Shown: one piece after another, positions 13,825 to 20,701 of the stretch
How positions within the stretch are numbered: the stretch's first letter is position 1
Layout: every line of letters begins with the position of its first letter
From: JAKAKT01 sp041305385
Lineage (GTDB): Archaea; Micrarchaeota; Micrarchaeia; Burarchaeales; JAKAKT01
Length of the DNA: 23,943 nucleotides
Assembly (NCBI GenBank): GCA_041305385.1
Contig: JBFYLO010000060.1
Span: 1-23,943 of the forward strand
Direction of reading: 5' to 3'
Program-made: the position numbers and the translations under genes
The notes under the pieces: model-generated
What the model was told of the DNA's origin: nothing
Database searches by the model: none
Seen by the model: only the letters and a program-made list of their open reading frames with translations

Positions 13825-14891
13825 GCGATTCCAAGGGCGCAAGGAAATTCCTTCACGAACTCGTCAGCACTGAAAGCTTTTCAGGAAATGAGGGAAAAGC
13901 TTCTGAAATCTGCGCCAGCAGGATGCGGGAACTCGGGTACAAGCACGTAACGGTTGACGAGGCAGGGAATGCAGTGGGGGCAAATTATGATTACCAAAAG
14001 GACCGGAAGCCCGATTTGCTGCTCTTCTCCCACCTTGATACTGTCAAGGGTTTCTGGAAAGTCAAGGAAGACAGATTGGGGGTTTCAGGAAGAGGCGCAG
14101 TTGATGCAAAGGGGTGCCTCGCGAGCTATATCGAGGCAGGAGCGCATGCGCCAGATTCGCTAAAGCTCGTAGTCGCAGGGGTCACGGAAGAGGAGGCCCC
14201 CACTTCAAAAGGCACCCGCCATCTTCTCACATACCTAAAACCGAAGCTCGCGGTGAACGGGGAGCCTTCCAATTGCGATGGCATTACTGTTGCCTACAAA
14301 GGCAGGATACTGGTTGAGTGCCGGAGCGAGGGGGAGGCAGCCCATGCCGGCATGAAAGCCGAGAACCCGATTGAGCGGGTCATCGAGTATTATGAAAAGC
14401 TAAGAGGGCATTTCCCCCGGCACCACACGTTTGATTCAGTCATATTCAACGTCACGCACATCGAGTATGGAAAGAGGGACGCGCTCAACATCATCCCGAC
14501 AAACCTCGATTTCTTCATGGATGTGAGGGTTCCGCCGAATCAGGACATAAAAAAGATTGAATCGCTCTTCAGGACATCGGCGCCCCCTGGGATAAAGGTC
14601 CGCATAGCCGAGTGCTTCCCGGGTTGCGAGACCTCGCTCAATCATCCTCTCGCAAGGGCGATGGTTTCGTCAATAAGGAACCATGGGATGGTTCCCCGGT
14701 ACTTGAAGAAATCCGGCAGCGCCGACATGAACCTCACCATGGCGGAGGGAATCCCGACCATTGCCTACGGCCCCGGAGACTCCAAACTGGACCATACGGA
14801 CAGGGAATACCTGGCCTGGGCGGATTACGAGAAGGCAATCGGGGTTCTCAAGGACTTTTTAGCTGGCGGGCAATTCCGAGCAACTTGCTGA
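13821..14891 (+). CDS. lysK: LysK, LysW-lysine/ornithine hydrolase (M20 family)
   Basis: This 356-aa metallopeptidase of the M20 family releases lysine or ornithine from LysW, the last pathway step. Metal and catalytic residues are visible: SHLDTVKG (His71, Asp73), GRGAVDAKGCLAS (Asp95), TEEEAPTSKG (Glu123/Glu124), NGEPS, and LDHTDREYL near the C-terminus. Length matches LysK (about 350 aa). Its ATG overlaps the lysZ-lysJ stop by 4 nt, so the two are coupled. It ends the operon. The tRNA-Tyr promoter begins about 20 nt later. Confidence 0.93.
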   Translation: MSDSKGARKFLHELVSTESFSGNEGKASEICASRMRELGYKHVTVDEAGNAVGANYDYQKDRKPDLLLFSHLDTVKGFWKVKEDRLGVSGRGAVDAKGCLASYIEAGAHAPDSLKLVVAGVTEEEAPTSKGTRHLLTYLKPKLAVNGEPSNCDGITVAYKGRILVECRSEGEAAHAGMKAENPIERVIEYYEKLRGHFPRHHTFDSVIFNVTHIEYGKRDALNIIPTNLDFFMDVRVPPNQDIKKIESLFRTSAPPGIKVRIAECFPGCETSLNHPLARAMVSSIRNHGMVPRYLKKSGSADMNLTMAEGIPTIAYGPGDSKLDHTDREYLAWADYEKAIGVLKDFLAGGQFRATC

Positions 14892-14909
14892 GCAGGCCCC
14901 TGAATATGT

Positions 14910-14917
14910 TTTATAAA
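14910..14917 (+). promoter_or_regulatory. TATA box of the interrupted tRNA-Tyr
   Basis: TTTATAAA lies about 30 nt before the first tRNA base at 14944. The gene therefore has its own archaeal promoter and is presumably expressed despite its insertions. Confidence 0.65.
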
Positions 14918-14979
14918 GATATTCTCTCATATATTGCCTGCATCCCGCCATAGCTCAATGGCAGAGCGGTCGGCTGTAG

Positions 14980-15003
14980 CCTGTATGCACCTTCGAGGTG
15001 GAA
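14980..15003 (+). other. Canonical tRNA-Tyr intron at 37/38
   Basis: This 24-nt insertion after the base 3' of the anticodon contains a CACCT-TCG-AGGTG hairpin. Moving both ends one base (14979-15002) gives the same length, so the exact cut is ambiguous. Confidence 0.7.
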
Positions 15004-15025
15004 ACCGACAGGTTGTGTGTTCGAA

Positions 15026-15166
15026 AATCCTTCCCTTTCTTTTTAAGAAAAAGAAAGGTCTGGATCAACCCCAAAGAAAAAACGACGTTGGACCCCAAAA
15101 GAAAGGGCGACGAAAACGCTCGGGGGGTTGAACCCCAAAAGAAAACTAATTAAGGGGTATTGAAAA
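15026..15166 (+). other. 141-nt T-loop intron (59/60) of tRNA-Tyr
   Basis: The T-loop is split by this segment, and GAAAATC occurs at both junctions. A bulge-helix-bulge can be drawn. The outer helix is GTGTG/CACAC, the 3' bulge AAT (15165-15167), and the 4-bp helix TTCG/TGAA (15020-15023 with 15161-15164). The 5' bulge is AAA (15024-15026), followed by a weaker inner helix. Cutting after the second bulge base gives exactly the 7-nt loop TTCGAAT. Inside are an 11-bp inverted repeat (15034-15058), GGTCTGGATCAACCCCAAAG, and three CCCCAAA(A)GAAA motifs. Confidence 0.7.
15034..15080 (+). repeat. Shared block of the T-loop introns, copy in tRNA-Tyr
   Basis: Inverted repeat CCTTTCTTTTT/AAAAAGAAAGG with loop AAG is followed at once by GGTCTGGATCAACCCCAAAG. 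The same order is found at 22195-22238 in tRNA-Ala: CCTTTTCTTT/AAAGAAAAGG, then GGTCTGGAGCAACCCCAAAA. The arms differ in length and sequence but keep pairing, which points to conserved structure. Confidence 0.75.
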
Positions 15167-15170
15167 TCAC

Positions 15171-15185
15171 ACTGGCGGGATTTTT
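15171..15185 (+). repeat. tRNA-Tyr 3'-end direct repeat, copy 1 (in the gene)
   Basis: ACTGGCGGGATTTTT comprises the last T-stem bases, the acceptor 3' strand, A73 and the start of the T-tract. The identical 15 nt recur at 15489-15503. Confidence 0.8.
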
Positions 15186-15460
15186 CTGTTTTATTTTATA
15201 GCGCACCCGGAAAGCAATTCGACAAAACCCAACCAACGAACTCGCGGGCGGCACGGTGCTCGCTTCAACGAGAGCGAGGCTGTTCGTTCCCCGGCTCTCG
15301 AGCAACTCGAGTGTCGAGTTATTTTGGCGGTTTGCTATAGTTACAGGAATTGAGGAAGTCTTGTTCAGTTAGTCGTGGGGGAGGTCAGGAGGAACAGCAA
15401 TGTGCGAAGCACATTGTGCCCATTTTTGCCTTCGAGGGCAAAAATAGGGCCTGGAACTGG

Positions 15461-15479
15461 GAGGGGGTGAAACCCCCTC
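15461..15479 (+). repeat. Dispersed hairpin GAGGGGGTGAAACCCCCTC
   Basis: A 7-bp perfect stem with loop TGAAA precedes the second tRNA 3'-end copy by 9 nt. Related hairpins are at 4160-4174 (minus) and 22418-22436. Confidence 0.7.
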
Positions 15480-15488
15480 GCGGTTCGG

Positions 15489-15503
15489 ACTGGCGGGATT
15501 TTT
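15489..15503 (+). repeat. tRNA-Tyr 3'-end direct repeat, copy 2 (att-like)
   Basis: This exact duplicate of 15171-15185 is preceded by TCGCGGTTCGG, so it looks like a T-arm fragment plus acceptor strand. It cannot complete the T-stem (no CACAC). A direct repeat of a tRNA 3' end flanking a 318-bp offset segment is the classic footprint of tRNA-targeted integration. Confidence 0.7.
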
Positions 15504-15545
15504 TCTTTGCATAACCTATTTTAAGCCTAAACCGAAAAAGGCATC

Positions 15546-16091
15546 ATGCATTTTGACAGGCATCTGCTGCTGATTGTCCTCGCCCTGGCCCTTGCAGGAG
15601 CAATCTATTTCAGCGGGATTTCCGTCTACGCTCAGCAGCATCTGGTCGAGTTCGGCTACTTCGGCGCGTTCGTCATAATGCTGTTCTCCAACGCGACAAT
15701 CTTCCTGCCCTTGCCAGGTCTTGCCGCGATAGTCGGGCTCTCGGCAGTCCCGGGGATAAACCCCATTCTGCTCGGAATTGCCTCGGGAATCGGTGGAGGG
15801 ATAGGCGAAGGAACGGGCTACATTCTTGGAAGAGGCGGGGAGAATGAGATAATGAAGAGGACCCCTGCGCTTTACAAAAAGGTCCGCGACTGGATGGAGA
15901 GGCACGGAGTGGTAACCATCGTGATACTGGGCTCGATACCGAACCCTGCTTTCGACATCGTCGGGATAGCTGCCGGCGCCCTCAAGTACGAGTGGTGGAA
16001 GTTCATGCTCGCCGCGATAATGGGCAATGTGATAAAATGCGCGCTCGTAGCCTCGTTCTCCTGGGCTGCGGCGTATTACCTGTGGGGGTAA
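15546..16091 (+). CDS. DedA/VTT-family membrane protein
   Basis: The 181-aa multi-pass protein has the VTT (SNARE-associated, PF09335-type) layout. An N-terminal helix is followed by AFVIMLFSNATIFLPLPGLA (re-entrant type segment with Pro residues), a Gly-rich GIASGIGGGIGEGTGYILGR region and RHGVVTIVILGSIPNPAFDIVGI. Two C-terminal helices end the protein. DedA proteins support membrane lipid translocation and proton-linked envelope homeostasis in bacteria; the archaeal substrate is unknown. The ATG at 15546 is about 25 nt after a TATA-like box, so the mRNA is nearly leaderless. It converges with the MBL-fold gene, with 15 nt between them. Confidence 0.85.
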   Translation: MHFDRHLLLIVLALALAGAIYFSGISVYAQQHLVEFGYFGAFVIMLFSNATIFLPLPGLAAIVGLSAVPGINPILLGIASGIGGGIGEGTGYILGRGGENEIMKRTPALYKKVRDWMERHGVVTIVILGSIPNPAFDIVGIAAGALKYEWWKFMLAAIMGNVIKCALVASFSWAAAYYLWG

Positions 16092-16106
16092 TTTTTTCCT
16101 CTCGGG

Positions 16107-16964
16107 CTAGCTCTTGGAGTATAACTGCTTTCTCATGGACTCAAGCGGTTCAGCTTTCTTTCCTGCAAATTCCGCGGCAGTCATGACCGCGCAGCCCTGC
16201 TCCTTTCCGGCTGCAACAACTTTTGCTATCTTCTCGCCATAGTCGGGGTCCCTTATGAAGTGGTGGTCCACGACCAGCCTCTTCACATCAGTCTCCCGGA
16301 TTATCCTCGTCATATTGTGGAACGAATTCTCGAGCGCCCTCTCGCCGAACTTATAGAGCATGTAGCTCAGCGGCCCGTCAAGGAAAACCGTGGTCGGGTT
16401 GCACTGGAGGATGAACTCAAGCTGCTCCTTAAGCGGAGGACCCTCGACATCGCTTGTGTGGAGGAACCTCTCCGCCCCATCGTCAATGAAGACCTCGAGC
16501 ACATATCCGAGCTTCGAATCTATCCCGTGGAACATCGGACCAGAAAATTTCAGGAGAGTGTTCCCGAACTTCCGTTCAGTCCCATCGGCGAAATTCACTT
16601 CCTTCGCGATTCCACTTATCTTCGGGATGAATTCCTTCGACCTTCCAATCTGGCTGTCGTTTATGTTCTGTTCCGGATTTTTTAGGAAAACAGTCTTGCC
16701 CTTGTAGAGTCCGGGCTGGTCCGGGTTGTAGTGGTCGAAGTGGTAGTGGGTGATTACCCGTGCATCGGAGGCCTTTGCCTTTTTCTCAATGTTCGCCCAC
16801 TGCTTCCCCATCCTCGCAATTTCCTTGGGATGCGGCATGAGGCCGAAGCGGTTGGGGGCGAGCGAGACAGCCGGGTCGATAACGAGTTTCAGGTCTTTTG
16901 TTTCGACATAGGTCGCCATGGAGCGGGTGCCCATGGAATCGAAAGCAAGAGGGGCAATCTTCAT
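16107..16964 (-). CDS. MBL-fold metallohydrolase, UPF0282 type
   Basis: The start is taken at ATG 16964 (MKIAPLAFDSMGTRSMATYV), 4 nt after the dcd stop; the longer frame would begin inside dcd. The 285-aa protein has the metallo-beta-lactamase motif THYHFDHYNP (His73, His75, Asp77, His78). Later come MFHGIDSK, LHTSDVEGP and VVDHHFIRD as further metal ligands. The conserved N-terminus and the FDHYNP variant fit the archaeal UPF0282 family, whose reaction is not known. It may share a transcript with dcd. A role in nucleic-acid or nucleotide hydrolysis would be a guess. Confidence 0.85.
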   Translation of the reverse strand: MKIAPLAFDSMGTRSMATYVETKDLKLVIDPAVSLAPNRFGLMPHPKEIARMGKQWANIEKKAKASDARVITHYHFDHYNPDQPGLYKGKTVFLKNPEQNINDSQIGRSKEFIPKISGIAKEVNFADGTERKFGNTLLKFSGPMFHGIDSKLGYVLEVFIDDGAERFLHTSDVEGPPLKEQLEFILQCNPTTVFLDGPLSYMLYKFGERALENSFHNMTRIIRETDVKRLVVDHHFIRDPDYGEKIAKVVAAGKEQGCAVMTAAEFAGKKAEPLESMRKQLYSKS

Positions 16965-16968
16965 TCCA

Positions 16969-17484
16969 TCACTGCTTCCTGGCGATTTTCCCGAACTTGG
17001 CATAGGGCCTGCTGGTGGGGCTTTCCATGAGCTCGAAAACGACCTGCGAGATTCTCATCCCCTTGTGGATGACGAGCTTTGAGGGCGATAGGTTCACTAT
17101 CTCCAGGACCTGGCGGTTGTCCGAGCCGGGCTGGACGAGCGAACTGGTGACATGAACGGCGAGGCCCATGCGGGCATAGCGGCTCCGCCCCTCCAGGTGG
17201 CCCATCAGATTCGGGGGAAGGGTTAGTTTTTCCTCAGTGAGCCCAAGGCACATTTCCCCTGGGGCGAGCTCAAGTGAGTCGCAGGAAAGGGGCTCGGTCG
17301 CCTCCTTGAAATCAATCTCAAGAAGGTCAACCCTTCGCTTGATGTATTTCTTTTTGAACTTCCAGAACTTGTTGGAGAGAGTGAGGTCCACTGAAGCGGG
17401 ACCGATCTGCTCTTCGGAAAAAGGCGAAATGGAGAGCTTCTTTTCACCCATCAGTTTCCGTATGTCGTTGTCAGAGAGTACCAT
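16969..17484 (-). CDS. dcd: dCTP deaminase
   Basis: This 171-aa protein of the dCTP deaminase/dUTPase trimer family converts dCTP to dUTP (and in some archaea on to dUMP) for dTTP synthesis. Visible motifs are PASVDLTLSNKFW, GHLEGRSRYARMGLAVHVTSS (nucleotide-binding Arg/Ser loop) and QVLEIVNLSP, in which the Glu is the expected catalytic residue. IHKGMRISQVVFELM is near the C-terminus. Whether it also has dUTPase activity cannot be told. The ATG at 17484 lies about 25-30 nt after an AT-rich stretch (TTTTTATTATTTT, minus strand) that could be its TATA box. Confidence 0.9.
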   Translation of the reverse strand: MVLSDNDIRKLMGEKKLSISPFSEEQIGPASVDLTLSNKFWKFKKKYIKRRVDLLEIDFKEATEPLSCDSLELAPGEMCLGLTEEKLTLPPNLMGHLEGRSRYARMGLAVHVTSSLVQPGSDNRQVLEIVNLSPSKLVIHKGMRISQVVFELMESPTSRPYAKFGKIARKQ

Positions 17485-17537
17485 GGGTGGGTATTGGAAG
17501 GAAAATAATAAAAAGATGAAAAATAAGCTCCGTGCTT

Positions 17538-17828
17538 TTACTTCACGATATTTATCTTTCCGTATTTTCCAGCTGAAATCTGCTTGTTGCCCCTGAATTC
17601 GGAGACCCAGCCGTTCTCGAGGTTTATCTTGTCCCCGATGGAAACTTTCTCGATGTCCTCGCCCCAGAGGGAAAGCGTTATCTCGCCGCTTTCGTCCTTT
17701 ATGGTTGCGTTCGCGACCCGGGTTCTCTTGCCGAACTTCGTTATGACTTCGCGCGGCTCTTCTATGGCGGTAACTTCAGCCTCGATAGTTGCGTTGCCAG
17801 TGCCGGCCTTGAGTTCAGAAATCTTCAT
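17538..17828 (-). CDS. OB-fold nucleic-acid-binding protein, RPA/SOSS-B-like
   Basis: The 96-aa single OB-fold protein shows MKISELKAG, NATIEAEVTAIEEPREV and TKFGKRTRVANATIKD. It then has ESGEITLSLWGEDIEKVSIG (typical of single-stranded-DNA-binding OB folds) and INLENGWVSEFRGNKQISAG. A short single-OB protein of this kind would bind ssDNA or RNA and may act in repair. ATG 17828 is preferred over the upstream TTG because GGGGTGA sits just before it. ACCTATAAAAACC (minus strand, about 17875-17886), directly after the dys stop, is a good TATA box, so it is transcribed separately from dys. Confidence 0.85.
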   Translation of the reverse strand: MKISELKAGTGNATIEAEVTAIEEPREVITKFGKRTRVANATIKDESGEITLSLWGEDIEKVSIGDKINLENGWVSEFRGNKQISAGKYGKINIVK

Positions 17829-17874
17829 CAATTCACCCCACTTAATAAGCGCGTTTTCTATTTCTGCAGTGTAA

Positions 17875-17886
17875 GGTTTTTATAGG
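17875..17886 (-). promoter_or_regulatory. TATA box of the OB-fold gene
   Basis: CTATAAAAACC on the minus strand lies about 50 nt upstream of ATG 17828. Transcription should start near 17852, leaving a short leader with a GGGGTGA ribosome-binding site. Confidence 0.55.
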
Positions 17887-17888
17887 TT

Positions 17889-18827
17889 TCACAAGTCCCG
17901 ATTTTTTTCGACGGAAGCGAACAGCATCGGCAAGAGGACAGTCGCATCCCCATCAATCGTCACATAGCGGGCCTTCTCCTTAATCTTGCCCCAGGAGACA
18001 GCTTCAGTGAGCCGGGCCCCGCTCAAACTCCCGTCATACTGGCTCGCAGTCGTTATGTAAACCGCATAGTCGAGCCCGCCCTTGAACTGGTTCCACCAGA
18101 TTGTGTGGTGCTTCGAAATGCCCCCGCCAATCATCAGCGCCCCGGTTTTCTTCGAGTCGAAAACGATGTCCGAGAGCTCCTTCTCGTCCTTGAGAACGTC
18201 CACCTTGAACCCAGTTCTCTGGGAGAACATCAGCAGATTTGTCCCGAAAGCGCCATCGGTGATTCCCGGGACATAAATGGGAACATTGTGCTTCGCAGCC
18301 TGGTGGAGAATCGAGCCCTTGTCTTCAACCCTTTTTCCGATTTCGTGAATCAACTCGCGGCCTCCCCACTCCTTCTTGTCCTTGCAGAGTTCCGAAAGAA
18401 TTCCGTTCATCCTCTTCTCAATTGGCGGGCCGTAGGACTCGTTCGGAATCAAAATGTTGCCGAGCCTGTAGATTTTCTCCTTGTGGAGCATCGCATCATC
18501 AAGCTCGAAACTGCCCTTGTAGTAGCTGCCGCCCCAGGAGCGCGCCAGGTCGTGGTCGAGCGTCCCGCAAGTTGTGATTATCGCCTCGAAGTCCTGCACG
18601 TGCTGGGCGACTGCCCCTCTCAATCCAGTTGAGATTACGCAAGCGGGAAAGGAGAAGAAGTTCGTGCAGCCCCCGTCCTCAATCATCGACTTCAGGATGT
18701 CTGCGCCCTTGGCAAGGTGGGAAGCCGTGAAGCCGCCTGCCTCGCCCATCTGCCTGACCAGCTCCGAGACAGTCATTCCCGGGGCAAGGCGCATGTCCGT
18801 TACTTTATCCTTGGGAGTCAGCTTCAC
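17889..18827 (-). CDS. dys: Deoxyhypusine synthase
   Basis: The 312-aa NAD-dependent enzyme moves the aminobutyl group of spermidine to a Lys of aIF5A, the first step of hypusine formation. Key motifs are FSFPACVISTGLRG, TTCGTLDHDLAR, YVPGITDGAFGTNL and GGGISKHH (238-241 region) with the catalytic Lys239. YAVYITTASQYDGSLSGA and EAVSWGKI follow, all close to the human and archaeal enzymes. The start appears to be GTG 18827, 9 nt after the spt5 stop; ATG codons further in would remove conserved residues. It is likely the last gene of the ftsZ-secE-spt5 transcript. Confidence 0.93.
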   Translation of the reverse strand: MKLTPKDKVTDMRLAPGMTVSELVRQMGEAGGFTASHLAKGADILKSMIEDGGCTNFFSFPACVISTGLRGAVAQHVQDFEAIITTCGTLDHDLARSWGGSYYKGSFELDDAMLHKEKIYRLGNILIPNESYGPPIEKRMNGILSELCKDKKEWGGRELIHEIGKRVEDKGSILHQAAKHNVPIYVPGITDGAFGTNLLMFSQRTGFKVDVLKDEKELSDIVFDSKKTGALMIGGGISKHHTIWWNQFKGGLDYAVYITTASQYDGSLSGARLTEAVSWGKIKEKARYVTIDGDATVLLPMLFASVEKNRDL

Positions 18828-18836
18828 CGAAATCGC

Positions 18837-19280
18837 CTAGGTCTCGGCCTTCTGGAAGACGCGGATTGCGCTGGCCTTTATTGTGACTGGAATCGGGACC
18901 GCCACCTCGGTCAGCTCAACGGTGATGTCCTCCTTGCTCTCATCGATTTTTATGACCCTGGCCTTCTCGCCCTTGAACGGGCCGCTTATGAGCTCAACGA
19001 TGTCGCCCTTGGAAATCGCAACTCCGACTGCCTTGGCAGCCACGAGAGAATCCACTTCCTTGGGGTCCATGTTCTTGGCTAGCACGCCCTTTATGTGCGG
19101 GATGCGCATGGCCGCCTGCCTCACGGCGACCTCGTCCTCGGCCTCAATGAGGAGATAGCCGTGCAATTCGTCTATGGCTGCTATGGAGTAGATGCCGAGC
19201 TTCTCTTTCTTTATCTTGTTCTTCAGGACGTCTGCAACAACTTTTTCCTGTCCTGCAGTTACCCTGTAGACGAATATCAC
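18837..19280 (-). CDS. spt5: Transcription elongation factor Spt5 (archaeal NusG)
   Basis: An N-terminal NGN domain (about residues 1-85; IFVYRVTAGQEKVVADVL, YSIAAIDELHGYLLIEAE) is followed by a KOW domain (SKGDIVELISGPFKGEKARVI). The total is about 147-150 aa, as in other archaea. It binds the RNA polymerase clamp with Spt4 and raises processivity. Two GTG starts are possible. GTG 19280 aligns with the usual start (M-IF-V-R-x-x-x-GQE) and has AGGTGATT just upstream. GTG 19289 would overlap the secE stop as GTGA. secE-spt5 adjacency is an old, conserved arrangement. Confidence 0.93.
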   Translation of the reverse strand: MIFVYRVTAGQEKVVADVLKNKIKKEKLGIYSIAAIDELHGYLLIEAEDEVAVRQAAMRIPHIKGVLAKNMDPKEVDSLVAAKAVGVAISKGDIVELISGPFKGEKARVIKIDESKEDITVELTEVAVPIPVTIKASAIRVFQKAET

Positions 19281-19285
19281 ACCAA

Positions 19286-19489
19286 TCACCTTACGTTTAT
19301 CGAGTCTATGCCCGTGAATATCAGCGTTATCAGAACTCCGAGGAACCCAATCAGCACCATGCCCGCGCCCGTTATCTTCGCTATCATCCAGAACTCGTCG
19401 CTCTTCGGCCTGTAGGAAACCCTAAGGACACGCATTGACTTTTGTATGAACGTGTTTATTGATTCTATGAAAGGATGTTTCAGTTCCAT
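19286..19489 (-). CDS. secE: SecE, Sec61-gamma-type translocase subunit
   Basis: This is a small protein of 67 aa with an amphipathic helix (FIESINTFIQKSMRVLRVSYRP) containing the conserved basic/Pro surface stretch. One membrane helix follows (MVLIGFLGVLITLIFTGI). The short single-span form is the archaeal/eukaryotic Sec61-gamma type. It clamps SecY at the membrane. Position between ftsZ (9 nt upstream) and spt5 supports the call. Confidence 0.9.
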   Translation of the reverse strand: MELKHPFIESINTFIQKSMRVLRVSYRPKSDEFWMIAKITGAGMVLIGFLGVLITLIFTGIDSINVR

Positions 19490-19498
19490 GCAAATCCC

Positions 19499-20608
19499 TC
19501 AGTCTATGAGATCGATGTCGATTTCTTGGTCGAATTCCCCGCCGAGAACCTCGTCCGAAGTCTTTTCAACTTCATAGTGCGGCAGCTTCGCGCCTGCGAT
19601 GACCACGAGAACCCTGAGCGAGCACTTTGGCAGGTCCTTCTCGATGCGCGCACCCCAGATGATGTGGGAATTCGGCGCAATCCTCTTTGAGACCTCTTTA
19701 ACCATCAGCTCTGCCTCGCGGAGCGTCATGTCCTCTCCGCCGACCACGTTTATCAGCGCCCTGTTGGCCTCCGACATGTCAACATCAAGAAGGGGGCTGC
19801 TCATTGCGGTCTCAATGGCAATCAGCGCCCTTTGGTCCGGCTTTGCGTCAGACGTTGCCTCGCCCATTCCCACGACTGCGCACCCGGCGTCCTTGAGAAC
19901 CGTCTTCAGGTCCGCGAAGTCGAGGTTCACCAGCCCCGCTTTGGTGATGAGTTCGGCAATCCCCTTCACGGCGTTCGAGAGGACTTCATCCGAGACCTTG
20001 AACGCAGTGTTCAGCGGAAGGTCCGGGACTATCGTAAGCAGCTTGTCGTTCGGGACAATTATGACTGTGTCAGCGCCCTTTGCGAGCTTGTTCAGCCCTG
20101 TGAGGGCGTTCTCCATCCTCTTCCGGCCCTCGGAAGTGAAAGGGAGGGTAACCACGGCTATGGTGAGCGCATTGCTGGATTTGGCCTTCTCCGCAATCAA
20201 GTGCGCGCTGCCCGTTCCCGTCCCCCCTCCAAGGCCGCAGGTGACGAAAACCATCGAGCCGTCCTGGAGGGACTTCTTTATCTCCTCCTCCGACTCCTTG
20301 GCCGCTGCCTCCCCGACTTCGGGGTTCGAGCCTGCGCCCAATCCCTTGGTGGTGTTCCTGCCCAGGAGTATCTTCTTGTCCGCGCGTATTTTCACCAGGT
20401 GCTGGACATCGGTGTTGGCGGCTATGAAGCTCGCGCCCTCGACCTTCATCTCGCGCATGCGGGAGATGGTGTTGCATCCGCTCCCTCCGGTGCCAACTAC
20501 GTAAATCTTGGGCTTGCTAGCCTCTAGGAACTTGAAAAGTTCCTCGTCTTCAGCAGAAAGGCTGCCCCCATCCTGGAGTATGTCCTTGAGCATTTCATTC
20601 TCGGTCAA
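19499..20608 (-). CDS. ftsZ: Cell division protein FtsZ
   Basis: The tubulin-family GTPase forms the division ring. Motifs include VVGTGGSGCNTISRM (about 38-51), ANTDVQHL and GLGGGTGTGSA (126-135, the tubulin signature). TLPFTSEGRKRMENA and the T7-loop VNLDFADLKTVL follow, whose Asp residues complete GTP hydrolysis of the neighbour subunit. The open frame extends to 20716, but that would cross the TATA box. TTG 20608, preceded by GAGGGGATGAG, gives 369 aa; ATG 20593 would give 364 aa. The N-terminal extension (about 30 residues, acidic) and acidic tail EIDIDLID are typical of archaeal FtsZ. It heads the operon with secE and spt5. Confidence 0.93.
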   Translation of the reverse strand: MTENEMLKDILQDGGSLSAEDEELFKFLEASKPKIYVVGTGGSGCNTISRMREMKVEGASFIAANTDVQHLVKIRADKKILLGRNTTKGLGAGSNPEVGEAAAKESEEEIKKSLQDGSMVFVTCGLGGGTGTGSAHLIAEKAKSSNALTIAVVTLPFTSEGRKRMENALTGLNKLAKGADTVIIVPNDKLLTIVPDLPLNTAFKVSDEVLSNAVKGIAELITKAGLVNLDFADLKTVLKDAGCAVVGMGEATSDAKPDQRALIAIETAMSSPLLDVDMSEANRALINVVGGEDMTLREAELMVKEVSKRIAPNSHIIWGARIEKDLPKCSLRVLVVIAGAKLPHYEVEKTSDEVLGGEFDQEIDIDLID

Positions 20609-20659
20609 CTCATCCCCTCGCGCGTTTGTTTTTCGAGAACGAGTGTTATGATTGACGCC

Positions 20660-20682
20660 CCTAATATTTATAAGTATATCTT
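20660..20682. promoter_or_regulatory. Divergent promoter region of ftsZ and the ORF at 20702
   Basis: TATTTATAAGTATA is close to symmetric and offers a TATA box on both strands. On the minus strand it lies about 50-60 nt before the ftsZ start. On the plus strand it lies about 29 nt before ATG 20702. Confidence 0.55.
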
Positions 20683-20701
20683 CACGTATATCGAAGTTAT
20701 A

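Larger units (their letters stand above)
14944..15180 (+). tRNA. tRNA-Tyr(GUA) with two introns, one large in the T-loop
   Basis: Acceptor 5' CCCGCCA (14944-14950), D-arm, and anticodon stem GTCGG/CCGAC are present. Anticodon GTA (14976-14978) is followed by a 24-nt intron at the canonical 37/38 site (14980-15003). T-stem GTGTG (15015-15019) and TTCGAA begin the T-arm. The T-stem partner CACAC (15168-15172), acceptor TGGCGGG (15173-15179) and A73 come only after a 141-nt interruption. Once joined, all 7 acceptor and all 5 T-stem pairs are Watson-Crick, and the loop is TTCGAAT. C1-G72 is the archaeal Tyr identity pair. CCA is not encoded. T5 follows as terminator. Confidence 0.85.
15181..15545 (+). 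other. 365-bp non-coding region: hairpin-rich element and DedA-gene promoter
   Basis: No gene is visible. It starts with the T5 terminator of tRNA-Tyr and includes inverted repeats rich in CTCGAG around 15296-15318. Three strong hairpins follow: CAATGTGC/GCACATTG (15398-15416), GCCCATTTTTGCC paired with GGCAAAAATAGGGC (15418-15450), and GAGGGGG/CCCCCTC (15461-15479). Then comes a second copy of the tRNA-Tyr 3' end (15489-15503). TATTTTAAG at about 15517-15525 is the likely TATA box for the gene at 15546. Confidence 0.6.

Noticed and set aside
14934..15131. 65-codon ORF across tRNA-Tyr
   Set aside because: Same reason: it covers the tRNA 5' exon and intron repeats, and has no ribosome-binding site.
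19599..20504. 301-codon plus-strand ORF opposite ftsZ
   Set aside because: Antisense shadow; ftsZ motifs on the other strand are decisive.
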